A stretch of DNA of 64,000 nucleotides, from assembly GCA_019096155.1 (NCBI GenBank), contig JAHCVI010000001.1, positions 15,309,856 through 15,373,855 of the forward strand. Direction: 5' to 3'. The stretch comes from Staphylotrichum longicolle. Lineage: Eukaryota > Ascomycota > Sordariomycetes > Sordariales > Chaetomiaceae. Made by a program: the position numbers and the translations under genes. The notes beneath the pieces are model-generated. The model ran no database searches. It was given only the letters and a program-made list of their open reading frames with translations, and was not told the origin of the DNA. This document shows positions 42,636-54,879 of the stretch, piece after piece. How positions within the stretch are numbered: the first letter of the stretch is position 1; every line of letters starts with the position of its first letter.

Positions 42636-44845
42636 AGACTGAGTTCGCACGCCGAACACTCATTATGACGAGCATACAGATGTATTGTGTTAGTGAGCAG
42701 TGGGAGCAATCAATGGACCCTCGACAACTTTATACAGCTTGGTGCCCAGCAACTCATGTCAGAGAGCTGGTTCAAGGTGCTACTAAAGGCGGCGGGCGAC
42801 GACGCTGCTACCCTCGGCTAGACTGTCCTCCATACAACCCCCCACCCCTGGCCGTGAAGACCATCCTTGGCCAGGAAGGGACTACATTCAACGATCTGAT
42901 GCGACTGCCAAGGGTAGGGCTGGATTGCAAGGACTTTAGGTACTATCTGTCAACTATCACCAATACAACACGGATCAACCGTGATGGGCCGACACGCACT
43001 CCCACGTTGGGTCGACCACAGGCAAGCAGGGTCTTGCAGGACGGAGAAAAAGCCACCTGTCTATCATCAGCAGGGTGCGATCTCGCAAGTGGCGCGCCAA
43101 ACCTACCCGATAAACTTGTGAAACACGGGTCCGCGTCATGATGGAGCGTTTATTTCCATCGCACCCTTCCATCCATGTTCGTTCGGGGGTTCCGTAACCT
43201 TGTGCCATTAACCCTGATAGGGCTGGCACAAAGTATGCTGATAATTTCAGAGAATAGGGTTGGATGCCGCCTAAGAGTTGCTCCAGATAAAGAGACTACT
43301 GGGCCATGTCCACCATGCTCGACACTCCGCCCGGACCCAGAGTAGAAGGAAAGGAGCTCGGCCTGCAGCGCTTGGCGACAGGTATGGCAAGACGGCGCCG
43401 TACAGCAAAGTTGGCCTTTGGGAGAAATAAGTTAAAACTGGCGAGACTCTTCTGACTAGCTAACATGCATATTGTTTCCTTGCCGCGTCCGTATTCAAAA
43501 GATACCTTTCCTAGGTTAGATTTTCACCGAGCTGCTGAGAACACAACCGACCATCTTTTGAACCTTGGTCTAAGCGGGCAAAGTACTGCCCGCACTCTCT
43601 CGAGTCCACCGTGCTCGGTCCGACTTATGGGGCGCCCGTTTAGTTGGGTGCACACCAAGTGGCCACCGTGGGGGTCAGCAGGCCAACGGGAGACCAGGAA
43701 TTCTGGCTCCATGGTTCATGGTCTCTCAAAGATCCAAAAGAGGAATCCAGTTGGCCGTATCATGCTGGAGACCAGATTCTCAGCGGTCATGTTTTGCTTC
43801 CTGACAAGGTGCATTTCATTGCTTGTTGCCACTGGACAAGTCAGCAAGCACCGATGTCGGCTCAGGAACATCATATCGACCCATGGCAAATTATTGACGA
43901 TTTTCCCACGAGTTGTATCCTCCAACTTCATCGCTTCAAACTTTGAACTTCTCATAGCAGACAGTCGTGTCAGGCATTGCCACTTTGTCCAGGGCGAGGA
44001 CGTGTTAAGCCTCGTTCCGGCTTAAGTCATCGAAATGTCTGAGGATGCCTACTTGGGAAACACGGTTGCGCTGCCAGAGATCATGACGTGCCAGGCTCGG
44101 GAGCTCAAGATTCGGCCCGTTTACTCCACATATGGAGATCCTTGTGCTTCTCTAGGCGGGACTAACACCCAAGTTCAGAGCTACCCGCCGACAAGCCTCC
44201 GGCACTACTAACCGAGTCCATGCCGCCAAGAGCCGTCCTTCGCGCGGGGCCCCGGATTTTGGCGTTCATCAAGGGGCCGTTGAGAACTGGGGTCCAAATC
44301 GCAAATCTGGACAACTTTCGTACAAACCGACGACTGGTGAAGAGAAAAACGGAAGGAAAAATACATCTAAAACGGTCGCAATTGATGGAACAGAACGTTA
44401 AAGTGCATAGTTTATCGCGGTTCTCACGCTGTCTGGCTGTGATGACAGGGGAAAAGATCTCACCCCTGGCGCTAACAAACAGGCAAGGGCTCAGGGGTCG
44501 ACGAAACGGCTGTGCGGGGAAGCCAACCCAAATCGCAATGCCGGCTGCCCTGTTTCGACAAGTAAACTCCAGTTCCGTCGATGGGCCTACCTCGGCTGCA
44601 CTCCTATCCAGTCGCCCGAGCAAAACGCCGAATAGGAGGCGCATGACGCTGCCCTCCTAGCAACAGTCAAGCTCCAAGAAGATGGCGCGGGACGGGCTCC
44701 ATGGAGTCAATTCTTCAGCGAGACTACATCGAATACTTAAGGACTGTTACATCTCCGGGAAGGAGACCCCCTCTCAACCACATCGGCCGTCGTCGCATCC
44801 AGACATCGAGTCCTCGACCTCTCGCGCAACCGCTCAACCGCAAGA
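42636..44845. other. large intergenic region, no supportable gene
   Basis: 2.2 kb. Short frames on both strands show no recognisable motif or plausible splice structure. It includes the AA13 promoter, with a C/T-rich stretch at about 44755-44830. Confidence 0.45.
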
Positions 44846-46066
44846 ATGAAGCTGACTTATGGTGCGACGGTCTTGTCGACCGCTGCGCTCGTCCACGGAC
44901 ACGGGTACTTGACGATCCCATCCAGCCGCACTCGGCTGGGTTCCGAGGTGAGAACCCAACTCTGATTTTGGCCTCGGCCGCTCTTCTAACGCGATCTGAC
45001 TCTGTGCTGAAAGGCCGGCCTCGATTCTTGCCCGGAGTGCACCATCCTTGAGCCGGTCCAGTCGTGGCCGGATCTGAACGCGGCGCCGGTCGGTCGAAGC
45101 GGGCCTTGTGGCTTCAATGCCCGCGTGAGCATCGACTACAACAAGCCGGGCGCTAACTGGGGCAACTCGGTCGTCGCGACCTATTCTCCTGGTCAAGTTG
45201 TCGATGTCCAGTGGTGTGTCGACCACAACGGCGATCATGGCGGCATGTTCACCTACCGAATCTGTCAGAACCAGACCCTCGTCGACAAGTTCACGACCCC
45301 GGGTTACCAACCCACCGACGCCGAGAAGCAAGCTGCCGAAGAATGCTTCGAGGCGGGAACACTCCCATGCACCGACGTCTCGGGACAGAGCTGTGGGTAC
45401 AACCCCGACTGCTCGCAGGGCCAGGCATGCTGGCGCAATGATTGGTTCACCTGCAACGCGTTCCAAGCCGACAGCAGGCGCGCATGCCAGGGAGTCGACA
45501 ACGCCCCCCAGGGTTCCTGCTACACAAGCATTTCCGGCGGATTCCCCGTCACCAAGAAGATTCGGATCCCCAACTACTCGTCGGCCCACACGCTGCTGTC
45601 CTTCAAGTGGAACTCGTTCCAGACCGGCCAGATCTACCTCTCGTGTGCCGACATTGCCATCACGGGCGGATCGACCAGCCAGAGCACCGCGACCACCTTG
45701 GCGACCAGCACGCGCGCGTCCACAGCAACGTCGGTCGCATCCTGCGCGGCTGCTAGCTCCGTGGCAGTGACTTTCAACGAAAAGGTGACCACCGCCTGGG
45801 GCCAGACCATCAAGATTGTCGGTTCGATTCCCGAGCTTGGCAACTGGAACCCCTCATCTGCGATTGCCTTGTCGGCTTCCCAGTACACGAGCTCCAACCC
45901 GCTCTGGAGCACCACCATCAACCTGCCCGCCGGCAAGACGTTCCAGTACAAGTTTATCAAGGTGGGAAGCGACGGGTCGGTGACCTGGGAGAGCGACCCC
46001 AACCGATCGTACACCGTTGGGCAGAGCTGCAGCACCAGCGCCTTGAGCGAGTCGTCTTGGAGATAA
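44846..46066 (+). CDS. AA13 starch-active lytic polysaccharide monooxygenase with CBM20
   Basis: Two exons (44846-44947 and 45014-46066), phase 0, 66-nt intron, 384 aa. Secreted copper enzyme that oxidatively cleaves alpha-1,4 bonds in starch. The signal peptide ends ALVHG, leaving mature N-terminal His (HGYLTIPSSR) as the first copper ligand. The second His is in DHNGDHGGMF (residue 109, mature 91, the same number as in the Aspergillus oryzae AA13 structure). The catalytic domain is Cys-rich (to about 255). A Ser/Thr linker (STSQSTATTL) follows, then a CBM20 (about 275-384) with the starch-binding signature VTFNEKVTTAWGQ, GSIPELGNWNP and WESDPNRSYT. Intact; domain order as in family members. 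Confidence 0.96.
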
Positions 46067-46894
46067 GTGCGGCCGGGCTGCCGTGTTCGAAGGTTGAGCA
46101 GGACGGGGAGGGGGCAGGGAGCGATGCGTTCGATAAGGGTGACCGAATCTTCCCAAATTGCTTGAGGGTGTCTTGGGGAGAAAACGCGTGGGTTAAGGAT
46201 GGTTTAGCGTCGAATGACCAAGGGGACGGAGAGGGGAACCTCAATGGGGTGGCTGGCTCCGAACGACATCTTGCGGACGACCTGGCTGAAAGCGGAGAGC
46301 AGGGATGACGGATGAGTCGGGTGATTGGGAGATGACGGTGGCGTGGCTCAGTGCCAGTCCTTTCTTGTAGATAATTCAGTTAGTTGATGCGCATCGTGGA
46401 GATGAAGCTCCTGCACTGGGCCTGTGATCACGAGGATCTGGGATCTGGTGCAGATGTCTTGCATCATTTCAACGCTTCTAGAATCGCTAAGGAACATGAT
46501 CCCTCTGGGGACCCCATGCACAACAGTGAAGCTATCCTAAAAGGGGAGCCGGAGCAGCCCTCTCCGGGTTCAAAGAAGTTAGCGGCAGGCGTGGGCAAGC
46601 GGGGAGCTCCGGGACGGAGTGCAACATCCCGGGGGAAGATGGGAGTGACGACCAACGGCTTGGGTCGATGCAAAGATCGGGTCGGGAAACCTGCAGCAAA
46701 AGGGGTGAAGCCGTGCCTGCCAAGGCCCGCCAAGCCCTTTCCATTCCTGGGGGGGCGGCTCATCGCGCTCCGTTATTGAATCCGGATGAGGTTGAGGACC
46801 AGGATTCGGAATGATAAATATCAACAACATGGCGCGTTGAAGTCGAGATGGTCTTTCTTGCCAGGCCGTGCTCGACATCATCCCGACCATCAAA
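46067..46894. other. intergenic region
   Basis: 828 bp between the LPMO and mannanase genes, same strand. No coding feature; presumably the mannanase promoter. Confidence 0.45.
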
Positions 46895-48233
46895 ATGCAT
46901 CTTCCCGCTTCGACGCTGCTCGCCACCAGCCTCCTGGCCCTCACGGCCGTGGCTGCCCCCGGAAAGCCCAAGTGCGATTCCAAGTTCGTGACTGTTGAGG
47001 GAGACAAGTTCAAGCTCCAGGGCAAGGATTTCCACTTTGCTGGAAGCAATGCCTACTACTTTCCTTTCAATGGGGTTAGTTGATCGCGCCCCGAACCTCT
47101 GAAAGCGGAGCTAACCTAGACTACGCCTCCAGAACCAGCAGGACATTGAGAAGGGCTTGACCGCGGCCAAGAAGGCCGGGCTCTCCGTTTTCCGCACCTG
47201 GGGATTCAACGACAAGAACAGCACGTACATCCCCGGCGGCCTGCCCAACTACGGCGGCGAGGGTGCTGGTCCTTCCGACGTCGTGTTCCAATGGTTTCAC
47301 CCGAACGGCACGACCACTATCGATCTCTCGGGCTTCGACAAGGTCGTGAAGGCCGCGGACAAGGTTGGAATCAAGCTCCTCATTGCCCTGACCAACAACT
47401 GGGCCGATTACGGTGGCATGGACGTGTACACCGTCAACCTTGGGGGCAAATACCACGACGATGTAAGACAACGGTTCCCTGTGATGAGGTGCCTGCTAAC
47501 GGAGCTCTAGTTCTACACCCTCCCCAAGATCAAGGACGCCTACAAGAACTACGTCAAGCAGATCGTGACCCGCTACAAGGACTCGCCCGCCGTCTTCGCC
47601 TGGGAGCTGGCCAACGAGCCCCGCTGCGGTGCCGATGGCGTGCGCAACTTGCCGCGCAGCAACAACTGCGGGCCGGCCGTCCTCTCTGCCTGGATCTCCG
47701 AGATGAGCGCCTACATTAAGAAGCTCGACCGCAATCATCTGGTCACCTGGGGTGGTGAGGGCGAGTTCCACCGCGAGTCTGACGATTGGGCCTACAACGG
47801 CGCCGACGGCGGCGATTTCGATCACGAGCTCTCCATTTCCACCATTGACTTTGGCGTCTTCCATTCGTATCCCGACTGGTGGAGCAAGACGGTCGAGTGG
47901 ACCACGCAATGGATCCGTGACCATGCCGCTGCCGGCCGCAAGGCCAACAAGCCCGTCGTGCACGAGGAGTACGGCTGGTTGACCCCCGACAAGCGGCTGG
48001 AGTACACCGGCAAGGTCGACAACCGGACCAGGGTTGAGGTGATGGGTAGCTGGCAGAAGACCATGGTGGAGGAGAAGCTTGCCGGCAGCATGTACTGGCA
48101 GTACGGCTTCTCCGGGTACTCTTACGGCCGGAACCACGACGATGGTTTCACCATCTACATCGAGGACGCTGAGGCTCAGACCCTTGTGTATCAGCACGCC
48201 AAGGAGATGAACGCTCTCAACCGTGGCCGCTAA
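46895..48233 (+). CDS. secreted endo-1,4-beta-mannanase (GH5, subfamily 7 type)
   Basis: Three exons (46895-47074, 47133-47462, 47511-48233), phase 0 joins, introns of 58 and 48 nt, 410 aa. Hydrolyses beta-mannan backbone outside the cell. The signal peptide is MHLPASTLLATSLLALTAVA. The catalytic TIM barrel begins FVTVEGDKFKLQGKDFHFAG and shows FRTWGFND, the acid/base Glu (about 206) in WELANEPRC and the nucleophile Glu in VVHEEYGW (about 322-323). No carbohydrate-binding module is present, unlike many fungal mannanases carrying CBM1. Intact. Confidence 0.95.
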
Positions 48234-48598
48234 TGCATCGAAGGATGAAACTGGCTGCTGGGGATTGGAGCTTTGGATGTACCTTAGTCTAGACGTGGGG
48301 ACTGTAATGATAAGCGCTCGAGGCCAAGATCGGCAAATTACTGCCCGCTTCTCGCGGCATTAAACCTTCCCAATGAGTGTGATTTCGCTCGACGATCCGC
48401 GCCGTGCGCAAATCACCGTTGCAGCAGGTTCAAGGCCAAGCCGGCCCAAGGCGGCGATATTTGCACCTTCGACCTCGTGTCTCGGGAAACACAGTCTGAA
48501 GAAACCGCTGGATCCTATAAGAAAGGTCCTGAACGCCCAGAGAGGAATCAAGAACACTTTTCACATTTCTCTTTGCCTAGCGATTGCTTGCGTGCATC
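48234..48598. other. intergenic region
   Basis: 365 bp between the mannanase and the small Cys-rich peptide gene; no feature beyond presumed terminator and promoter. Confidence 0.4.
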
Positions 48599-48787
48599 AT
48601 GTGGCTCAACAACTCTACCTTGCTTCTCGTGTCGTTCTTTGCTACCGCATTTGGCCAATACACCGGCCCTTGCTCAACATCGGCCTGCGGTGCTCAAGGG
48701 AAACCATGTCCGAGAGGCTACCTCTGCGTCCCTTATCCAAGTTTCGACCCCGCGAAGCGTCAAGGTTGCACATGCAGCTACGGTTAA
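48599..48787 (+). CDS. 62-aa secreted cysteine-rich peptide
   Basis: Intronless. ATG at 48599 (context CATCATGTG). The signal peptide MWLNNSTLLLVSFFATAFG is followed by a 43-residue mature peptide with six cysteines (GPCS, SACG, KPCP, YLCV, GCTC). Six cysteines imply three disulfides, as in many fungal effector-like or defence-type small peptides. I recognise no named family, although the CPRGYLCVPYP segment looks conserved rather than random. A possible start further upstream at 48584 would use a non-ATG codon and is rejected. Confidence 0.72.
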   Translation: MWLNNSTLLLVSFFATAFGQYTGPCSTSACGAQGKPCPRGYLCVPYPSFDPAKRQGCTCSYG

Positions 48788-49161
48788 AGCCTGGTGAGAC
48801 AAAAATATGCGCCCGACACATGCGACTGGAGGTATGCGTGTTCCCACAAGCAATTACCCTGAGAATCTCTTATAACACCGCCGCAGTACTTCGCTAGATG
48901 TGTCGAAATACAGGAATGGCATTATGGAGTGGTGTCTAAGAACAGTTTGTTTGTCTCGTGGTGATGGATAATACCGGCGGGTTTCACCAATTGTCCAACT
49001 GAGATCCCCAGAAGTCATTACCATGACGACTAGACCCGGGCCACATATTTTTCGTATGCAAACATATCTGTGCCCGTCTGTTTGCTCCTGTCAGTCCGAT
49101 CCATCTGTGCTCTCGTGCCCTAGACTCCCGCACTTGGAATTGTGCGCAGGGTGCCCAGGTT
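48788..49161. other. convergent 3' intergenic region
   Basis: 374 bp between the small Cys-rich peptide (+) and the secreted protein on the minus strand; nothing seen. Confidence 0.4.
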
Positions 49162-49790
49162 TCAAAGCGACGGACCGGACAACGTCACCGATCCGTTTGC
49201 AAATCCACCGCCATCATCCTCGCCATAGCATGATAGATCTTGCTCAATTGTCGGACAGACCAGATACAGCTGTGCGGTGCCAATGGCGTAGGCGGAGCTG
49301 GAGGCAAAATAGGTGGTCAGCAACAGCGCCCTCACGAGAAGACCATGCCATGTGTAACAAGAAGAAAAATGCCGTACTTGGGGGCTCCAGTTCCGCAAGA
49401 CACTGATTGATTTAGTGTGAATGTTGCAACGTCGAGGTTGATCTGAAGCCAGATGTGGAGGCTGTCGTCCCCAGGTGTTCCATTGAGCTCACAAATGTAG
49501 TTGGCACGCAATGAGCAGCGAATCCTTTCGGTTGTGTTGGCTAGCGTGTTTGTTATCGTCCAGGAAGCATTGCCGGGTTTGACCAGCTCGTCCGATGTGT
49601 ACGTCACGTTCAGCTGCTCGACCAGCCACAAGTTCTTGATGATTGCACCATCCGAGCAACTCGGCGATGACTGTCGGATTGCTGTCAGTGCCTCTGAGCC
49701 ACGAGGCACTACAGGGGTTGCATTGGACGCCGATGATAGCAGAATCCCAATTCCGAGGGCATAGTCGACCAGAGATCTCAACGCCTTCAT
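49162..49790 (-). CDS. small secreted glycoprotein, function unknown
   Basis: Two exons (49790-49378 and 49297-49162), phase 2, 80-nt intron with CTGAC branch and CCAG acceptor, 182 aa. Signal peptide-like N-terminus (MKALRSLVDYALGIGILLSS). NxS/T sites at NAT, NVT, NAS, NTT, NQS and NGS; six cysteines (SPSC, IRCS, YICE, VSCG, LVCP, LSCY). The splice gives SCGTGAPN-SAYAIGTAQLYLVC. The general layout (N-terminal WxVxxLxVTYT-like strand, paired Cys) resembles the many ~150-200-aa fungal secreted beta-proteins of unknown function. No catalytic motif. Confidence 0.72.
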
Positions 49791-50387
49791 CCTGTCAGCG
49801 GTGGGAGAGGATGAGGATGTGTGAAAAGGGTGGAAGATGGTTCAGCACGATCGCTAGTACCAAGAGGTTGTGAGGGCTATCGATGCCGTTTCCACGGATG
49901 CTGTGAGATTGACCGATAGCTAAGATACCTCCTCTGTTTGCAGATTTTATTCTTCTTAACGAGGTTCCCTCACACGCCTGGAAGTAATTTTGAGTCAAGC
50001 TTCGTTGTGCCGAACGGATGTGTACCTCGGATCAGGAGCAGATTGAGGATCGTATTGCCCTCACTCTGGCAGAGACCTTTACGGGCGGGGCAGGCAAAGG
50101 ATTGGACAAAGCTCAATCTCAAATTTACAACAACTGCCGCAGGTCTCTTTAGCCTGTGCGCCAAGTTGTCGAGGGTGCGGAGGTTGCAGCGGCAGTAGGG
50201 AGAGAGCCTGAAGGGGAGTCCAACAGAAATCGTCCAAGTCAGACGCAAGCTGGATCATAACTGTTTACGGTTCGTGAAAAATCAGGTCGTATTCGAGGTA
50301 AAACTGCTCTTGCTGTCCCCCGACTCTCCGTCACCCGAGTCGACGTAACCTATCCAACCCTGCATCCCCGCCTAGCCACGCACTCAC
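49791..50387. other. intergenic region
   Basis: 597 bp; no supportable feature. Confidence 0.4.
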
Positions 50388-51323
50388 TCACTCAAGTTTG
50401 ATGTGTGCCGCAATGAACTCATCTAGGGTAGTCAGTGGATAGGGCACTAATGCCCTCGTCTCCCTGACCAACCTCTCCGTCTCGGGCCCATAGTACCCAT
50501 ATTCCGCCACAAACCGAAACATGTTAACCACTGGCTCCCTTGCCGGGGATGGCAGATACTCCTGAAACACCTCTTCTGGCACCACCACATATTTGACCGT
50601 CTTCCCTGTTTGCGCCGACAGCTTTGCGACCACCTCATTGTACGAATGCAACCCACTGGCCGCATACAATGTTTTGCCGGCGAACCGCTTCGGATCTGCT
50701 AGGATCGTCCCTACAAACTTTCCTGTGTCGGCCGCCACATCGATCCACGGAAAGACAGAATCCCCGGAAACAATATTGGCAATGGCATACACCTCTGCCT
50801 GCTCTGCGCTGACGAGGCGTGGCGCTGACATGCCCGCCAGATTCTGCATGAACGCGCCAGGCGCGTAGAAGGCGCTCTGAACGGGCAAGGTGCGGATGTA
50901 CGCCTCAACCTCGCCACGTGAGTCGTATGCGGGCACACGGTACCGGCCGCGGGAGACCACCTCACAGTGTACCTCGGTGCTATAGATGAGATACGAGGCA
51001 CCGGCGGCGACGGCCGCGTCTGCGGCGGCTTTGCCCTGGCGCACCTCGCGCTCCTTGGTCTCATCGTTGTAGATGGTCCGCGTGGTGATGAAGACAGCAT
51101 GGGCGCCTGCCAGCGCGGCGGTGAGGCTCCCGGGCTTGTCCAAATCGCCTTGAACAATCTCGGCACCCCTCATCCGAAGGGCATCAGCGGCTGGCTGCGT
51201 GGGGTCTCTCGTGATACCGCGAACCTTGTAGCGTACCGACAATGCAGGATCAGAGAGAACAAAATTGGCGAGGGAGCCCCCTTGTTGACCGGTGGCGCCG
51301 AGAATGACGAGTAGTTGACTCAT
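50388..51323 (-). CDS. NmrA-like NAD(P)-binding protein
   Basis: Single exon, 311 aa, ATG 51323. The N-terminal beta strand and dinucleotide loop LLVILGATGQQGGSLA define the NmrA/atypical SDR fold. It continues with RGITRDPTQPAAD (ribose/phosphate selectivity region) and GAEIVQGDLDKP. NmrA-like proteins sense NAD(P) redox state and act as regulators (nitrogen metabolite repression in NmrA itself) or as reductases; the catalytic YxxxK of classical SDRs is not evident. An in-frame extension upstream lacks conserved sequence. Function of this paralogue unknown. Confidence 0.88.
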   Translation of the reverse strand: MSQLLVILGATGQQGGSLANFVLSDPALSVRYKVRGITRDPTQPAADALRMRGAEIVQGDLDKPGSLTAALAGAHAVFITTRTIYNDETKEREVRQGKAAADAAVAAGASYLIYSTEVHCEVVSRGRYRVPAYDSRGEVEAYIRTLPVQSAFYAPGAFMQNLAGMSAPRLVSAEQAEVYAIANIVSGDSVFPWIDVAADTGKFVGTILADPKRFAGKTLYAASGLHSYNEVVAKLSAQTGKTVKYVVVPEEVFQEYLPSPAREPVVNMFRFVAEYGYYGPETERLVRETRALVPYPLTTLDEFIAAHIKLE

Positions 51324-52232
51324 GGCGTTGGCGGAAAGTGGGAGGTGACGGATGATTTCGAATTTGACTGTCGAGGATCTGGGGCATATGTCAGGCGTGA
51401 AGGAAACAGGAAGGCTCCTGGGCAGTCCGGGCTCGCTTTTCTTATACTCTAGTGACCTGCTGATTTTCGCTTGCGCCATCTCGGGCAATGTTTCGATCCT
51501 TGGTGTGAGTGTGTTCCGGCCGCCCCTAAGCTAAGTCCGCTATGTCCGACAAACATACGAGGGCCGGGGACACACACCGGGGCGCTCGGGTTAACGCCGT
51601 ATCACCGATTGGCAGGGACGACGAAGGTGTGGTGTTGGATATTGGAACTCTCCCGGCGATGGATATTGACAACTCCCTTGACCCGGTACTCTGTACAATG
51701 GACTTGTACAGCATCCGGCCTCGGAGAGATTTCGCAAACAATCAGTTTCATCGGCGAGTTCATAACCTGCGGCGATGTTGCGGTCAATAACTGGACAGCA
51801 AAACCCGCGAAATCGGCTGCTTTGTCCTAACGCGTGGCTGAAGTCGATCTCTCTGACCTGGCTACTGGTAGTAGTGAGAAGCAGAGTTACGAACTCCTGA
51901 GGAGTCCTCGGTGGTCGAGAAAATTTGGGGCCACTCGCTAAATAGGTAGGCATTACTCTATGGTTGGACTACGAAGTATGGGATTGGTTGGATGTCACTT
52001 TCGAAAACACCGCCTAGGTCCCCTCTCGTATCCATGTGGGAAATCACCTTGGGGTTAAAGTTCATAATGAGAGTACTGCCTTAGAAAGCTAAAACGCTGA
52101 GCCAAAGGACCCCTGTGCTAAATAAGAATAAGCTCACAAAGCAAGCCAAACAGTAACCCTCGACATTGAGGGTTTCGATTAGGGGTTAATCATGCACAGC
52201 CCTAAGCCTCCACTCATTCTGAAATGACGGAT
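51324..52232. other. intergenic region
   Basis: About 900 bp, AT-richer at 51950-52200, no coding feature. Confidence 0.4.
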
Positions 52233-54216
52233 TTATTTGCCCACAATTGTCACCGGAGCTGCTTCCACATGCTGAGTGGCAGTCTCTTCCTTTTGCTCCA
52301 GGTGGAGCCTTGCTGCTTCATCACTGCCTTCGAGAATGAACTTTTTCATCTTGCGGTCGCGGTACCAGAGCAGCTGTCCAACGATAAAGAGCGTCCAGTA
52401 ACAGCAAGTGAAGACGGTGTTGACCGTGTAGCCTTTTCGCCACTTGGGTGCTGTAAGCGGGTCAGTTGGCGCTGGTCAGGTGCGCCCATCCCGCTTTGGG
52501 GGTCGGGTGCTTCACTAAGGGTACGAATCGGAAATCCTTTAGAGACGGTCTTGACTTACCTTCCAGCTTGGGGAACACAGTAATTGGGTAGAAGGAGAAA
52601 AACACCCAACCAAAAGTCATCTTTATGTTTGTTAGTTGGCGAGCCGCGCCCTTCGAATGGATGGCCGCGAAAGAACTCACCATTGCACCTGTAGTGAACG
52701 CTCTGGCCTCACTGTCATCTTTCATGATCAGATTGACCCATGGGAATAAAATGGGGGTGACTGCAGAGGTCGACCCGAGCAGGTAGTAGACGGCAACTGT
52801 TGTTGGGAGCAAGGCAAGGTCAATATGTGGATCTGTTTAGTCAAACACCAAGGAGAACTGGAGCTTACAGTGTAATCCGAGTGGGATGTCCCAAATAAGG
52901 AGGCATACGTTGCAGAAGAGAAGTGTGCCAGCGATGACAGAAAAGATGACCCAGATCGGGTAGATCATGACAAGGTTCGTGGCGATGATGCCAATCGCGA
53001 TGGCGGTGCCCTGAACACCGGTGGAGTAGACGTTGATCTGCTCAACCGTGTAACCCTCAGCCTGCAGCCACAGAGTCATCTGCCCGGAGACGTAGCTGGT
53101 GCACTGAAAGCTGGGTTGTGGGAAAGAAAACAACACGTCAGCAAAATGAATAATGAGAACGGAGTAGTTCCCGAGACAGAGTGGGTGACATGAAAGCGAT
53201 CGATCCGACTCACAAGACATAAGTCAAGACGGCAACGTAGAAGTGCCAGTGCGTAAACACACGCTTCAACATGCGCTTGCCAATCTTTGTGCTCTCCTTG
53301 ACACCGTCAGCCCTCATGCGCGCCTGTGCCAGCCTCTGCTCGCGCTCCGTCAACCACCAGATACGGGGGCTGGTCGGCAGACCGGGGAAGAAGAAGTAGC
53401 CGGCGAGAGCGATCGGCAAGGATATGCAACCATCGATGATGAACAGCCAGCGCCAACCCGACATCCCCCCAACCCCGTTCAGGTTCTTATGCGCGGCTGC
53501 CTGCAGATAGGCCCCGAACATCGACCCGGCGTTGGACGAGATGTACCACACACCAGCGCGCTTGAAAAGCTCGTCCGTGCGGTACCAGCTGGTCAGGAGA
53601 TAGATGGCTCCGGTGGCCGCCGGCGTCTCGAGCACGCCGAGGAGGAAGCGGAGGCCGTAGATCTGCGGGACGCTCGACAGTCGGCATTGCGCAAACGTCA
53701 AAATGGACCAAGCCGTCTCCATGGTCGGCAAGTACCAGCGCGCCAGATTGGGGCGGGAGATGATCATCATGGAAGGTATCTCGAAAATCAGATAGCCGAT
53801 GTTGTAGAATGTGCCAAACAAGGAATACTCATTCCCGCGAATGTTGAGTTCCTTTTCCATGCCCGACACGTAGGCCGTGTTTATGTTGGATTGATCCAGC
53901 CATTTCAGGAAAACTTGGGGATAAGGGACCTGTCAGCTGTGGTTTCAGGGGTAGCACCTCTTTCACTTTAGGATCACTTACACATCAGGCAGCAGAGCGT
54001 CAGGAGGATGCTGTCTTGTTTGCGGAGGAGACGCTTCTCCTCCTTGGAGTAGTGGCTGGGGTACCAGTCGAAGATGTACAGCCATGCCAAGGAGAGCGAG
54101 CGGGTTGGCTTCTGGGTAGAAGAGCTCACGACAATCGGTTCCTCGTCAGCTGGCCGGTTTTGAGCCTGGATCTCGCCGGCCAGGGCGTTGGGTTCGGTTT
54201 TGCTAGACTCGGCCAT
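52233..54216 (-). CDS. MFS permease of the Dal5/pantothenate (anion:cation symporter) type
   Basis: Six exons (54216-53982, 53913-53214, 53110-52869, 52832-52681, 52620-52560, 52450-52233), 535 aa. Proton-coupled uptake of small organic anions is typical of the family (allantoate, pantothenate, nicotinate; some transport sugar acids). Motifs: LLTLCCLMFFLKWLDQSNIN (helix 1 entry with the family's LDxSNI pattern), GLRFLLGVLETPAATG, WRWLFIIDGCIS and WLTEREQRLAQARM in the central loop. The C-terminal tail is acidic and cytosolic. The fourth-exon join (HYPHIDLALL) is the least certain. Its start faces the GH88-like gene across a 663-bp divergent promoter, suggesting it imports that enzyme's products. 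Confidence 0.86.
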
Positions 54217-54879
54217 GACGCCCACTGTTTTCGGTTTTGCCGCCACGCTGTTGGTCTTCTGCCCTTGATGTCGAACAGAGGGCGCCGGGTGGAGTGGATG
54301 AAAGACAGGGACAAGGGAGTCTGCGTCGCCATCTTTAATACTTGATGCTACTTTGTGTGGCCTCCTGCAAGATCGAGAACTTCCCCCGGTTCCCAGGACT
54401 TGGTTCACCTTGCGCTTCTCCACATTGGGTTGAGTGGCATGTACCCCGCAAATGCACCCATCACCCCTGTTCCTGAGGGGAACAAGGTCGGGGGAATGTG
54501 GGCGGACACCGGAGGAATTGCATGTTCGCTCGAAGCAGCTTTCCAGATGGACACGATCATCATCCCTGCCGCTCCTCAAGGTAGGAATGATGATGAGCCA
54601 CTACCGCTTGACTTGTGGAGGCCGCAGGCGTCCATGGTCTTGGGTCGGGGTTCGGGCAAATGTCCGAGCCTCCGAGGCGACATGGCCGGGACGTGACGCC
54701 AGGCTCATTAGCAGGATGAGCCGAGGACTCAACATTTTACCAATCTCGCGTCTGTTGTGCCGGCTTACATTTGAGACCTATTAAGACTCTTTGTGAGAGC
54801 CCAGGGTCTGCTTCTTGGACATACTCGACCAGACGCCAACGCCATCCCCTAAATCGCTTGGGAAGACCAAGCCTTCGAA
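54217..54879. promoter_or_regulatory. divergent promoter between permease and GH88-like gene
   Basis: 663 bp shared upstream region. A CGGAN-type triplet is present (CGGACACCGG near 54506), but no convincing paired Zn2Cys6 site was established. Inferred only from gene orientation. Confidence 0.4.
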
